64,000 bases of DNA, taken from contig NZ_AP025739.1 of NCBI RefSeq assembly GCF_003574315.2, positions 6,820,001 to 6,884,000 on the forward strand, written 5' to 3'. The notes beneath the pieces were generated by a model. That model was not told the origin of the DNA. It did not search any database and saw only the letters and a list, made by a program, of their open reading frames with translations. This document shows, piece by piece, positions 51,640 through 59,530 of this stretch. Both the position numbers and the translations under genes were made by a program. Source of the stretch: Capsulimonas corticalis. Lineage in GTDB: Bacteria; Armatimonadota; Armatimonadia; Armatimonadales; Capsulimonadaceae. How positions within the stretch are numbered: the first letter of the stretch is position 1; the number at the start of each line of letters is the position of its first letter.

Positions 51640-52503
51640 ATGCGATTTACTAAGATGCAGGGCGTCGGCAACGACTTCGTGGTGATTGACGCCAGCGCGT
51701 TTCCGCAAGACGGGGACCTGGCGGCGCTGTCGCTGCAGGTATGCGAACGCCGATTCGGCATTGGCGCCGATGGCCTTCTGGTGGTGGGACAGAGCAATTC
51801 GAAGGCGACTCCCGTCACGATGCGGATGTTCAATCCCGACGGCTCCGAGGATATGTGCGGAAACGGCCTGCGCTGCGCCGGCCTCTGGGCGTTCGCGCGG
51901 GGCTGGACGGCCGGCGAGCGCGAGTTTTCCGTGGCGACCAAAGAAGGTGTACGCAATGTGCGCGTTCTGGAATCCGACGCCGAAGCCCGTCACGGTCAAC
52001 TGACGGTGGACATGGGCCTGCCGCGATTCGCCTCGGAAGAGATCCCATTCTGCGGGCCGACCGGCGCGCCCGTGCGGAATTTTCCACTGACGATTGACGG
52101 CGAGACGTTCTCCATCCACAGCGTCAACACGGGCAGCACGCACACCGTGATCTTCGGAGACGAGGCGGACGACGCGCGGTTCACGCGCTTTTCGCCGATC
52201 ATTGAGGAGCACCCCCTCTTTCCCGAACGCACCAGCGTGCAGTGGGCCGTTCCAAATGGCGACTGTGCGATCGAAGTGCGTATCTGGGAGCGCGGGGTCG
52301 GCGAGACGCTGGGCTGCGGGACCGGCGCCTGCGCCGTCGCAGTCGCCGCGAAGCGGCAGGGCGTTGTCCCGATGGACGCCGAGTCCATCGATATCCGATC
52401 GAAAGGCGGCGTTCTGCGCATCGCCTGGGCGGGCGAAGGCGCGGCGATCGCCATGACCGGCCCCGCCGATGTTGTATTTGAGGGAGAGATTACCATTGAT
52501 TGA
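51640..52503 (+). CDS. dapF: diaminopimelate epimerase
   Basis: A 287-residue cofactor-independent racemase converting LL- to meso-diaminopimelate for lysine and peptidoglycan. The two catalytic cysteines are in SEDMCGNGLRCAG and LGCGTGACAVA. Start MRFTKMQGVGNDFVVID is the family N-terminus. The substrate loops FNPDGSE and ERGVGET are intact. The stop is overlapped by 8 bases by the VanX-like dipeptidase gene, linking two peptidoglycan functions. Confidence 0.96.
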   Translation: MRFTKMQGVGNDFVVIDASAFPQDGDLAALSLQVCERRFGIGADGLLVVGQSNSKATPVTMRMFNPDGSEDMCGNGLRCAGLWAFARGWTAGEREFSVATKEGVRNVRVLESDAEARHGQLTVDMGLPRFASEEIPFCGPTGAPVRNFPLTIDGETFSIHSVNTGSTHTVIFGDEADDARFTRFSPIIEEHPLFPERTSVQWAVPNGDCAIEVRIWERGVGETLGCGTGACAVAVAAKRQGVVPMDAESIDIRSKGGVLRIAWAGEGAAIAMTGPADVVFEGEITID

Positions 52504-53266
52504 GCCGGCGCCGCGCTACCCGAAACCCCTCATCCTCCATTCATTTGATGTCCGCTTTGACCGTCGATCCTTCGGAGAACCTCTGAGCCGCCTGCGCGCG
52601 ATCCCAATCGTCGACAACGGCGAGCCGCTGGTAGACCTGCGCGACGCCTGCCCCGATGTCGTCCTGCGTCCCGGCTGCCTCCCGTTCCTGCGCAAAACCG
52701 TCGCCGCGATGGTAAACGAAGTCCAGGCGGCGCTGCCGACCGGATGCAAACTCGCCGTCGGCACGGGCCTGCGCACCTGGGAGATGCAGACGGAGATCCG
52801 AACGAACGTCGAAGCGTCCATGCGCGAGAAGCACCCCGAATGGAGCGCCGCCGCCTTGCAGCGCAATGTCAACCGGATGGTCGCGCCGCTGGAGCTCAAG
52901 TCTCCCCCGCCCCACACCACCGGCGCCGCTCTGGATGTCGGCGTCCTCAACCCCGACGGAACGCCGATGGACTTCACCGCCAGCGACGATTTCTGGGCGA
53001 CCGCCCCCACCTACCTTCACACCCTCCCCGACCACGCCCGCGAAAACCGAATCATGTTGATCCGCGCGATGGAAGACGCCGGCCTGACCAACTACGTCGG
53101 CGAATGGTGGCACTGGAGCTACGGCGACCAGGGCTGGGCCCTGCGCGTCGGCAGCCCCACCGCCTGCTACGGCTCCGTGGTTCTGGAAGACGCCGAGAGC
53201 AAGCGCCTTCCCAAAGAAGAAGAGAAAACAGATCCGGAAACTGTGGCCGAGCAGAACAGCGATTAG
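52496..53266 (+). CDS. D-alanyl-D-alanine dipeptidase (VanX/DdpX family)
   Basis: A 256-residue M15D-type zinc dipeptidase. Zinc ligands appear in the H-x6-D motif HTTGAALDVGV and in EWWHWSYG, with the catalytic Glu and last His ligand in the latter. RTWEMQTEI carries the transition-state Arg region. The TTG at 52496 with GGGAGAG 7 bp upstream lies inside dapF. There is no signal peptide, so it acts in the cytoplasm, probably recycling D-Ala-D-Ala rather than giving vancomycin resistance, since no vanH/vanA genes are near. The C-terminal tail of about 25 acidic residues is extra. Confidence 0.88.
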   Translation: MIEPAPRYPKPLILHSFDVRFDRRSFGEPLSRLRAIPIVDNGEPLVDLRDACPDVVLRPGCLPFLRKTVAAMVNEVQAALPTGCKLAVGTGLRTWEMQTEIRTNVEASMREKHPEWSAAALQRNVNRMVAPLELKSPPPHTTGAALDVGVLNPDGTPMDFTASDDFWATAPTYLHTLPDHARENRIMLIRAMEDAGLTNYVGEWWHWSYGDQGWALRVGSPTACYGSVVLEDAESKRLPKEEEKTDPETVAEQNSD

Positions 53267-53354
53267 ATCGCGCATTCTCCATGGCTTATCGCAATCCACG
53301 ATAAACAAGTGAACAGAAAAGTTGATTTTCAGTTGATTCTCTATCGATTTCTGC

Positions 53355-53383
53355 TTGATAGTCACGAGTGTTCAGGGTACAAT
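53355..53383 (+). promoter_or_regulatory. promoter of the RES/Xre toxin-antitoxin operon
   Basis: TTGATA (53355-53360), a 17-bp spacer and TACAAT (53378-53383) lie 20 bp upstream of the antitoxin ATG. The preceding AT-rich stretch contains GTTGATTTTCAGTTGATT, a direct repeat that could be an operator. Confidence 0.7.
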
Positions 53384-53402
53384 CTTCTCGAAGGAGGAAA
53401 CG

Positions 53403-54245
53403 ATGAGCAATATTTTAATCGTGGATGACGAGGGGAAATTATCTCAGCGTTTTTGGCCTGTTCGGCGCATGCGCGCCGGCGCGGAACCGAAAGAGAATTC
53501 ACCAAACCAGCAGAGTACGACATGGCGAGACTACGCCGCTCATGCGCACGAATATACGCCGGGAGACGTCGTGGTGTTCAATTTGGAAACTCCCGGCGCT
53601 CCGACACTCCAGGAAGCTGTTCGCTTGCGTAAAGCGCAGCCAGATCTGGGTTTTGTGTATGTGGTGGATATTATGGGCAATGTACCGAAGCGTACGCTGA
53701 CTGCGCTTTCCCAGCCGGGCGTCACCTGGGTCAGCAGCACGGCGAGCGACCGGGAATTAAGACTCCGCGTACGCGGCGTGGCTGAACTAATACAAGAATC
53801 TCACCGGCGTAACCAGGCAAAACTCATCGAGCGGCCACAAAAGGCGACTCTCTCATTTGACATATCAAAATCTCAAAAGCAGTCGCCCTGGATGCATGTG
53901 ATGCCTGAGCTGCACAATCAAGAGAGTGGAAGATTGGATTCGGCGCGGATCGCGGAGTGGTTCGGGATGCCTCTCAAGACGCTCGCCGGGCTATTGGGAC
54001 GTGGATACGCAACCGTTCACAAGACACCCGATTCTGTCGCCGTTCAGAGCAAGCTCAAAGTTTTTTTAAGGATTGCTTCCGCCCTATCACGCCTCGCCGG
54101 ATCGCCGGCAGGAACTCGGATCTGGCTCAACACGCCGAACCCAGACCTGGAAAATAACCAAACACCGATGTCGGCGATTGAAATGGGCGAGCAGGAGATC
54201 ATTGCGGAGTTGCTGGAAGATGCGCTTGCGGGGCAGCCAGGCTGA
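53403..54245 (+). CDS. Xre/MbcA/ParS-type antitoxin with N-terminal pseudo-receiver domain
   Basis: A 280-residue protein with GAAGGAGG before the ATG. Residues 1-130 have the response-regulator receiver pattern. ILIVDDE supplies the acidic pair. DVVVFNLETPG stands where the phospho-acceptor strand ends, with Asn replacing the Asp, and no Lys-Pro motif follows GVTWVSS. Residues about 180-280 match the Xre/MbcA/ParS antitoxin: a helical region (IAEWFGMPLKTLAGLLG) and the toxin-binding segment TRIWLNTPNPDLENNQTPMS. A RES toxin gene follows with a 1-base stop/start overlap. The receiver-like fusion is unusual for this family, which is normally 120-160 residues. Confidence 0.85.
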   Translation: MSNILIVDDEGKLSQRFWPVRRMRAGAEPKENSPNQQSTTWRDYAAHAHEYTPGDVVVFNLETPGAPTLQEAVRLRKAQPDLGFVYVVDIMGNVPKRTLTALSQPGVTWVSSTASDRELRLRVRGVAELIQESHRRNQAKLIERPQKATLSFDISKSQKQSPWMHVMPELHNQESGRLDSARIAEWFGMPLKTLAGLLGRGYATVHKTPDSVAVQSKLKVFLRIASALSRLAGSPAGTRIWLNTPNPDLENNQTPMSAIEMGEQEIIAELLEDALAGQPG

Positions 54246-54853
54246 TGCACACAATCACGGATCTTGCCTGGATTTTGCCCACATTGCCTCGCCTCTCCAT
54301 GCACGGGCATGCCTACCGAATCATCGACTATAAATATTTGGCGGCTTCTCCGCCTCTTCATCCAAATCGCTATTTGTATGGCCTGGGCGCTCCTGCGGCG
54401 GGAGCACGTTTTACGTCAAAGGGGGGACCTCAGGCCATTTATATTGCGAATGATTTGGCGACGGCGTTCGATGAAGCTAACCCGGTGCAGGCCATTTTGA
54501 GACAGACGGATCCTGGGCTGGCGCCGCCAACGCCGCCGGGAGGATACGCCTCCATCCTCTATCGATTGGAAAGCGTTTTGGATATCAGCGATCCCACAGT
54601 TCAGTCCGCACTCGGAACCAGTACTTCGGAACTCACAGGGCACTGGCGCCAAGCACAAAAGCGCGGACATGTTGCGGCCACGCAGATTCTTGGGCAAGCA
54701 GTCTATGACAGCGGCGTCTTCCAAGCAATTTGGTACGAATCCGCACGTGTTCCTGGAAGCTTTTGTTTGGCTGTATTGATTGATCGTTTGGTCGCCCCGG
54801 CCTATTTAGAAGTTCACGACCCGAATAACAACATCAACGAGCGCCTGCCTTAG
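54245..54853 (+). CDS. RES-domain toxin
   Basis: A 202-residue RES-family protein. In characterised members (MbcT, ParT, Res) it degrades NAD+ or ADP-ribosylates a target. The family pattern is visible. GHAYRIIDYKYLA begins the domain. GARFTSKGGPQAIYIANDLATAFDEAN carries the Arg, Tyr and Glu positions in order, and a Ser lies in the region STSELTGHWRQAQ. QAIWYESARVPGSFCLAVL is the terminal strand pair. ATG overlaps the TGA of the antitoxin by one base. With the preceding gene it forms a type II toxin-antitoxin operon. Confidence 0.85.
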   Translation: MHTITDLAWILPTLPRLSMHGHAYRIIDYKYLAASPPLHPNRYLYGLGAPAAGARFTSKGGPQAIYIANDLATAFDEANPVQAILRQTDPGLAPPTPPGGYASILYRLESVLDISDPTVQSALGTSTSELTGHWRQAQKRGHVAATQILGQAVYDSGVFQAIWYESARVPGSFCLAVLIDRLVAPAYLEVHDPNNNINERLP

Positions 54854-55125
54854 GGTCTCCATAAATGACAAAGCGGCCTCCGGTATATTCCGGCGACCGC
54901 CATGACGTCGATATTCAGTTGTCAGTGAGACTGTTCCCAAACGTGAGGCCGCCGCGCGATCCGGCTCATCGCAGACATGGACGATTGGGTTACCGTCGAT
55001 GGCTCCACGCCGGCCGCGACTGGCCCGGGAGAAGAATATCATCCTCCCAGCGCGCTTAGGTTTTTCAATTCACCAGTAAAATCCCCAAGAGCGTTTCGTT
55101 CTAAACTCCAAACAAAAAAATTCTT
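54854..55125. other. non-coding stretch after the RES toxin
   Basis: No convincing gene is seen in this 272-bp gap. An 8-bp inverted repeat GCGGCCTC (54874-54881) and GAGGCCGC (54943-54950) is present, and the last 80 bp are AT-rich. It may be remnant sequence of the inserted toxin-antitoxin segment. Confidence 0.4.
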
Positions 55126-55899
55126 TTACGCGGGTTTTAGCACGTCCAGCCCTAGCCGACGCTGAAGGTCCGAATAGCGCGTGCGGCTTACGGGCAGGCG
55201 CTGCGTGTCGGACAGACGCACTTCATAGGCGTGGCTGCCTAAAAAGAGCAGTTCTTCCACTTCTCCAAGCTGCACAAGACACGAATCATGGATGCGGAGA
55301 AAGTCCGTGGCGGGGAGAACGGATTCGAGATAGGCAAGCGTGTAGTAGGTGCGGTGCTCGCCGCCGTCCTTGGTGCGGACATAAACGCGCTTTTCCCGCG
55401 CGACGGCGCACAGGATCTCCTCGACGCGGATCAGGCGCACCGCGAAGTCGCCGCGGATCGGGAGACGGCGCAACGGCTCGGCTTCCGCGATTGCGCGCCG
55501 ATCGATCGCCTGCGCGGCGTCCTGGCGCGCCTGCTGGTCCGTGAGACGTCCGCGCGCCCGTGTCAGTGTCTTCGCCAGGCGCGCGGGCGAAACGGGCTTG
55601 AGAAGGTAATCGAGCGCGTCTCGCTCGAAGGCGTCCGCGGCGTATTCGGAGTAGCCGGTGACGAACACGATCAGCGGCGGCGCATCCAGATGTGTCAGCG
55701 CCTCGGCCGTCTGAAGGCCCGAGAGGCCGGGCATGCGGATATCGAGCATCAGCAAGTCGGGACGCAGGTCTTCCGCCATTTGGAGCGCCAGCGACGAATC
55801 GCCGGCCTCCCCCACGACCTCGACCGCTTGATCCTCCAAAAGTTTTCGCAGGTGCAGGCGCGCGAGCGGCTCGTCATCGGCAATCACGGCTCGGATCAT
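55126..55899 (-). CDS. LytTR-family response regulator
   Basis: A 257-residue two-component regulator. The receiver domain has the acidic pair in VIADDEPLAR, phospho-acceptor Asp in LLMLDIRMPGLSGL, the Thr in FVTGYSEYA and the Lys in YLLKPVSP. After a linker, the C-terminal LytTR DNA-binding domain (AVRLIRVEEILCAVAREKRVY, FLRIHDSCLVQLGEV, LPVSRTRY) contacts direct repeats in promoters. It overlaps the sensor kinase gene by 4 bases. Its targets are unknown; Tad pilus genes start divergently next to the kinase. Confidence 0.93.
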   Translation of the reverse strand: MIRAVIADDEPLARLHLRKLLEDQAVEVVGEAGDSSLALQMAEDLRPDLLMLDIRMPGLSGLQTAEALTHLDAPPLIVFVTGYSEYAADAFERDALDYLLKPVSPARLAKTLTRARGRLTDQQARQDAAQAIDRRAIAEAEPLRRLPIRGDFAVRLIRVEEILCAVAREKRVYVRTKDGGEHRTYYTLAYLESVLPATDFLRIHDSCLVQLGEVEELLFLGSHAYEVRLSDTQRLPVSRTRYSDLQRRLGLDVLKPA

Positions 55900-57161
55900 C
55901 GTTTTGCTCCTCCATTGCGGCCGTCGGGAACCATCAATACCGCCAATGTTCCGGCGTCTTCATTGCTGTACAAACGCACGCGGGAACGCTCCCCATACAA
56001 AAGTCTCATCTGCCGCGTCAGGATCTGAAGCCCGTGCTGCGCGGGTCCCGATCCTTCCAAAGCCGTGCGGCGCGCGTCCCGCGCCATCCCCGCCCCATCA
56101 TCCTGAACCGCAAGGATCGCGCGCCCGCGTCCACCTCGAAGGGACACGACGACCGTCCCAGGCTCCATCTTCGGCTCCACCCCATGGACGATGGCGTTTT
56201 CCAGGAGAGTCTGGACGGTGAATGCCGGAACCATCAGCGCGGCGCCATCGTCGGCGGCGAGACGCCAGTGAATGGTCAGACGTTCTCCAAATCGTTTTTC
56301 GGCGATGCGCGCGTAAACTCGCGCGGTCTCCAGATCCTGATGGATCGGGACGAGCGCGTTCTCATCCCCGCGCAAGTTCTGGCGCATCAGCGCGCTGAGA
56401 TCCATCACCGCTTCTTCGGCCTGCTCCGGCGCCACGCGGCAGAGCGCCGCGATCGCCGTCAGCGTGTTGAACAGAAAGTGCGGGCGAAGGCGCGCCTGGA
56501 GCGCCGCCAGCCGCGAGCGCACGGACAGGGCTTCGGCGCGCTCGGCTTGCAGACGGTGCCGCTCGCTGCGCGCCCGGGTGCGCGCGTCCCCGGTGACCAG
56601 CATCAGCAAGAGGACGCCGAAGCCATTCGCGGCCACGCTGATGGCGGCGTGGCCGCTAGACAGCACGCCCCGGAGCGGGTCCAGCAGCATGGAGAACGCC
56701 AGCGTCCATGCCTGGGTCAGCACGCCGGCCAGCAGCCCGGTCCACACAAACCGCTGTTGTGTCAGCATGCGCAGCGGATAAGTGACGAGAACGCACGCGA
56801 ACGCCGCAAAGATGCTTTCGGCGGCCACGACCGGCTCCTCTAAGGACAGCGCGCCCAGAACAACAAACGCCACGCACACCAGCGCGACCCGGATACCAAC
56901 CGTCAGCGCCACGAACGTAATGATCAGCGTATCCGTCACATAGGGATAGCGCGCGCCGGGAAATACGATCTCCGTCAGCGCCGCGATCCCAAAGATCACC
57001 CCCAGGCGCACCGTCTCAAAAGGAGTGCGCCGGCGCTGCTCCAGCAGCTCCAGGGCCGCCGGAGAACGCGTCAGAAGATACGCGACCATCACGATCACGC
57101 TGGTGTCTTCGATAAACGCGTTGAGGAGGGTGAGAACGTGGCGCACAGAGGATTCTAGCAT
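55896..57161 (-). CDS. LytS-type sensor histidine kinase
   Basis: A 421-residue inner-membrane kinase. Six or so hydrophobic helices (for example ETVRLGVIFGIAALTEIVF, TDTLIITFVALTVGI, VCVAFVVLGALSL) form a 5TM-type sensor region. It is followed by the HisKA_7TM/His_kinase domain with the phosphorylated His in LRPHFLFNTLTAIA and the ATP site in QTLLENAIVHGVEPK and VQDDGAGM. It pairs with the LytTR regulator downstream. The ligand is unknown; LytS-like sensors often follow wall or membrane state. Confidence 0.93.
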   Translation of the reverse strand: MLESSVRHVLTLLNAFIEDTSVIVMVAYLLTRSPAALELLEQRRRTPFETVRLGVIFGIAALTEIVFPGARYPYVTDTLIITFVALTVGIRVALVCVAFVVLGALSLEEPVVAAESIFAAFACVLVTYPLRMLTQQRFVWTGLLAGVLTQAWTLAFSMLLDPLRGVLSSGHAAISVAANGFGVLLLMLVTGDARTRARSERHRLQAERAEALSVRSRLAALQARLRPHFLFNTLTAIAALCRVAPEQAEEAVMDLSALMRQNLRGDENALVPIHQDLETARVYARIAEKRFGERLTIHWRLAADDGAALMVPAFTVQTLLENAIVHGVEPKMEPGTVVVSLRGGRGRAILAVQDDGAGMARDARRTALEGSGPAQHGLQILTRQMRLLYGERSRVRLYSNEDAGTLAVLMVPDGRNGGAKR

Positions 57162-57397
57162 ATTCCCGGCTGCTTGGCGGCGGTGGATTTTCGCGATTTT
57201 CGACGCCGATTTTCATCCGTGTTTTTGTCCCATTCATCCCCGGAAATGCGCGGCGTATCCCGAGACGAACTCGTTCGCCGAGACTTCGATTTATAATCTC
57301 CATGAAGCGCCGGCAAACACTCTCAAAATCAATCCGACTCGCCGGCCAGGAACGCGAAACGCCCATGAGAAGACGACGAGGTTATGAGGACAAGACG

Positions 57398-57847
57398 ATG
57401 AAGGGCCGGCGGCGCCGCTCCACTCGCGGCGCAGTGATTGTTGAGTTCGCGGTCGTCATCACGTTTCTGACGGTTATGCTTTTTGGCATCATCCAGTATG
57501 CGGTGATCCTGAACGCGACAAACACGCTGAGTCATCTGAGTCGCGAGGGAGCGCGCTTCGCGGCGGTGCATTCCATGGAGTCAACCGCCGATCAGCCGGC
57601 GACGACCGCCGGCAGTATCCGCAACTATATCCAAACCGCGTGCTCGAATACGACGATCAGTTACGCGCAGATCAATCAGGTCACCATCTCCCCTGCCCAG
57701 TCCAGCCCCACCCGCGCGGCCGGTTCTCCGATCACGGTCAGCATTCAATATGATATCAGCCAGAAGTACTTCATGAAGGACTTTATTCCGGGAACAAGCT
57801 CGGGGCCGGTCTACATTACGAGAACGACAACGGAACTGATCGAATAG
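57398..57847 (+). CDS. TadE-like pseudopilin
   Basis: A 149-residue membrane protein of the TadE group that accompanies Flp/Tad pili. The basic N-terminus KGRRRRSTRGA is followed by the conserved VIVEFAVVITFLTVMLFGII, which has the Glu at position +5 after the cleavage-type site, then NTLSHLSREGARFAAVH. ATG at 57398 has GAGGA 9 bp upstream; ATGs at 57302 and 57365 are in frame but less likely. A TATAAT lies at 57292-57297. The TadG-like gene follows by 34 bp. No Tad secretion ATPase is present in the window. Confidence 0.85.
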   Translation: MKGRRRRSTRGAVIVEFAVVITFLTVMLFGIIQYAVILNATNTLSHLSREGARFAAVHSMESTADQPATTAGSIRNYIQTACSNTTISYAQINQVTISPAQSSPTRAAGSPITVSIQYDISQKYFMKDFIPGTSSGPVYITRTTTELIE

Positions 57848-57881
57848 ATCCGTGAAATAGAGGAATGGTGCGGCAAACGCA

Positions 57882-59528
57882 ATGATGAGGCAAACGATAC
57901 GCAATCGACATTCCCGGCAGCGCGGGGTCGTCGTGGTCTATACGGTGCTGGCGCTGGTGGCGATTATCGCGTTCGCCGGCTGGGCGATCGACGTGAGCTA
58001 TCTGTATTCGCGTACGACCGACGCCCAGAAGGCCGCCGACACGGCCGCTCTGGCCGGCGCCTGGCAACTGGCCCACGGCGGCAGCACGGCGGCGGCGGTC
58101 GCCGCCGCGACACAGATGGCCAATCAGAATCACTATTCGAACGTGACGGTGGACACGGCCTACGGCGGCGATCCGCATCACGTCCACGTCCACGTTTCCC
58201 GCGCCGAGCCGATGTTCTTCGGCTATCTGTTTCACAACACACAGGAGCCGATCGGCGCTTCCGGGACCGCCGCCTACGATTCATTTCTCTGGCAGCAGCA
58301 GGACCCGACCTGGTATGGACGTGTCGGCGGCTTCGGCAACTACGCCGCTTACGGCCCCGACAACGGCGCGACGCGCGGCGACGCCGTCGATGTGAAGTGG
58401 ACCGCGATTGACGGCACGTTCACCAAAACGACCAATCCGCTCTACGCGGCCCACGGTCTCGACTATCAACTGAACGTCCCTCCCGACTACGCGATGCGCA
58501 ACGGAACGTCGCAGGTGGACGTGGAGATTTACGACCCGGACACCTATGAGGGCGCGAACACCCACGGGCGTTATGACGAAACCAATTCCAATACGACGTC
58601 GGAAAAGTGGCGCTACACCCTTTACAGCGATCAATATATCAACGGGCAGGATGTCCAAACGCAGATCGCGACGAAGGTGTATGGCGAAGGCGACGCCGAC
58701 CAGGTCAACACCAATGACAAATGGGTAACGCCAAGCGGCTTCCAGTTCGACGCCAGCCAGTATCCCAATGGAACGTTCACGGTGAACGTCCGCAGCGACG
58801 ACGGCAGCGGCAATCCGGGGACCGGATTGGACGAAAACGGCTTCCTGCTCCGCGCCGGCCCGCCCCACCCCGCGCTCAACCACGTCACCGACGTCAACAC
58901 CGGACAGGCGCGCCCGGATCTCTCCGATCCCTACCAAACCGATACCTGGGATCCGGCGAACTCCGCCAATCACGGCCTGACGGTCGATCAGCTCTGGGAG
59001 AATCTGTACGGCTCAGGCGCCGAATCGCCGAATGTGGACGCCAATGGCAACGCGATCAAAAATGGGACGACGATGGGGGAGAAGACGTACAATTCGTTCA
59101 ACTGCAACCGCGTCAGCTCCAGCGCCGTGATCCAGATTTACTTTGGCTACGCCCCGGCCAACACGTCGGGAGACACACGGATCACCTTCTACGGCTTCGA
59201 TGAAGACTCGGGAGCCTCTGGGATCTATTACATGTGCGACAAGTACCCTGGAGTGAAGTTCATCGGGATTCTGCCCACCACCAGCGCCGGAACGGGAAAT
59301 GGGATCTGGTCGGATCCGGGACCGCAGAACCGGGGCGTCGCGCAGGCGTCCACCCCGTCCAACACCGTCTACTTCCCCTCAGGTTCATACACCGGCGGAA
59401 ACTGGACGGCGTACTACACCACCGGCCCCACCGACAACACCACCTGGTACTGGACCGTCAACAACACCACGGGAACCGGATCGCCGCACATCCACTTGAT
59501 CGCGACAACGCCGACGGGGGTGTACTAA
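57882..59528 (+). CDS. TadG-like pilus-associated protein
   Basis: A 548-residue membrane-anchored protein. The N-terminal Tad domain is RQRGVVVVYTVLALVAIIAF, then GWAIDVSYLYSRTTDAQKAADTAALAGA, the usual TadG_N pattern. The remaining 480 residues are an extracellular beta-rich, Asn/Gly/Thr/Tyr-rich region without a recognised domain. Aspartate/asparagine-rich stretches (DDGSGNPGTGLDENG) might bind calcium. It lies 34 bp after TadE and is the last gene of the operon, convergent with mnmE by 2 bp. Confidence 0.8.
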   Translation: MMRQTIRNRHSRQRGVVVVYTVLALVAIIAFAGWAIDVSYLYSRTTDAQKAADTAALAGAWQLAHGGSTAAAVAAATQMANQNHYSNVTVDTAYGGDPHHVHVHVSRAEPMFFGYLFHNTQEPIGASGTAAYDSFLWQQQDPTWYGRVGGFGNYAAYGPDNGATRGDAVDVKWTAIDGTFTKTTNPLYAAHGLDYQLNVPPDYAMRNGTSQVDVEIYDPDTYEGANTHGRYDETNSNTTSEKWRYTLYSDQYINGQDVQTQIATKVYGEGDADQVNTNDKWVTPSGFQFDASQYPNGTFTVNVRSDDGSGNPGTGLDENGFLLRAGPPHPALNHVTDVNTGQARPDLSDPYQTDTWDPANSANHGLTVDQLWENLYGSGAESPNVDANGNAIKNGTTMGEKTYNSFNCNRVSSSAVIQIYFGYAPANTSGDTRITFYGFDEDSGASGIYYMCDKYPGVKFIGILPTTSAGTGNGIWSDPGPQNRGVAQASTPSNTVYFPSGSYTGGNWTAYYTTGPTDNTTWYWTVNNTTGTGSPHIHLIATTPTGVY

Positions 59529-59530
59529 AT

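Noticed and set aside
52496-53266. Vancomycin-resistance cluster
   Set aside because: The dipeptidase lacks vanH and vanA neighbours and is coupled to dapF, which fits recycling better.
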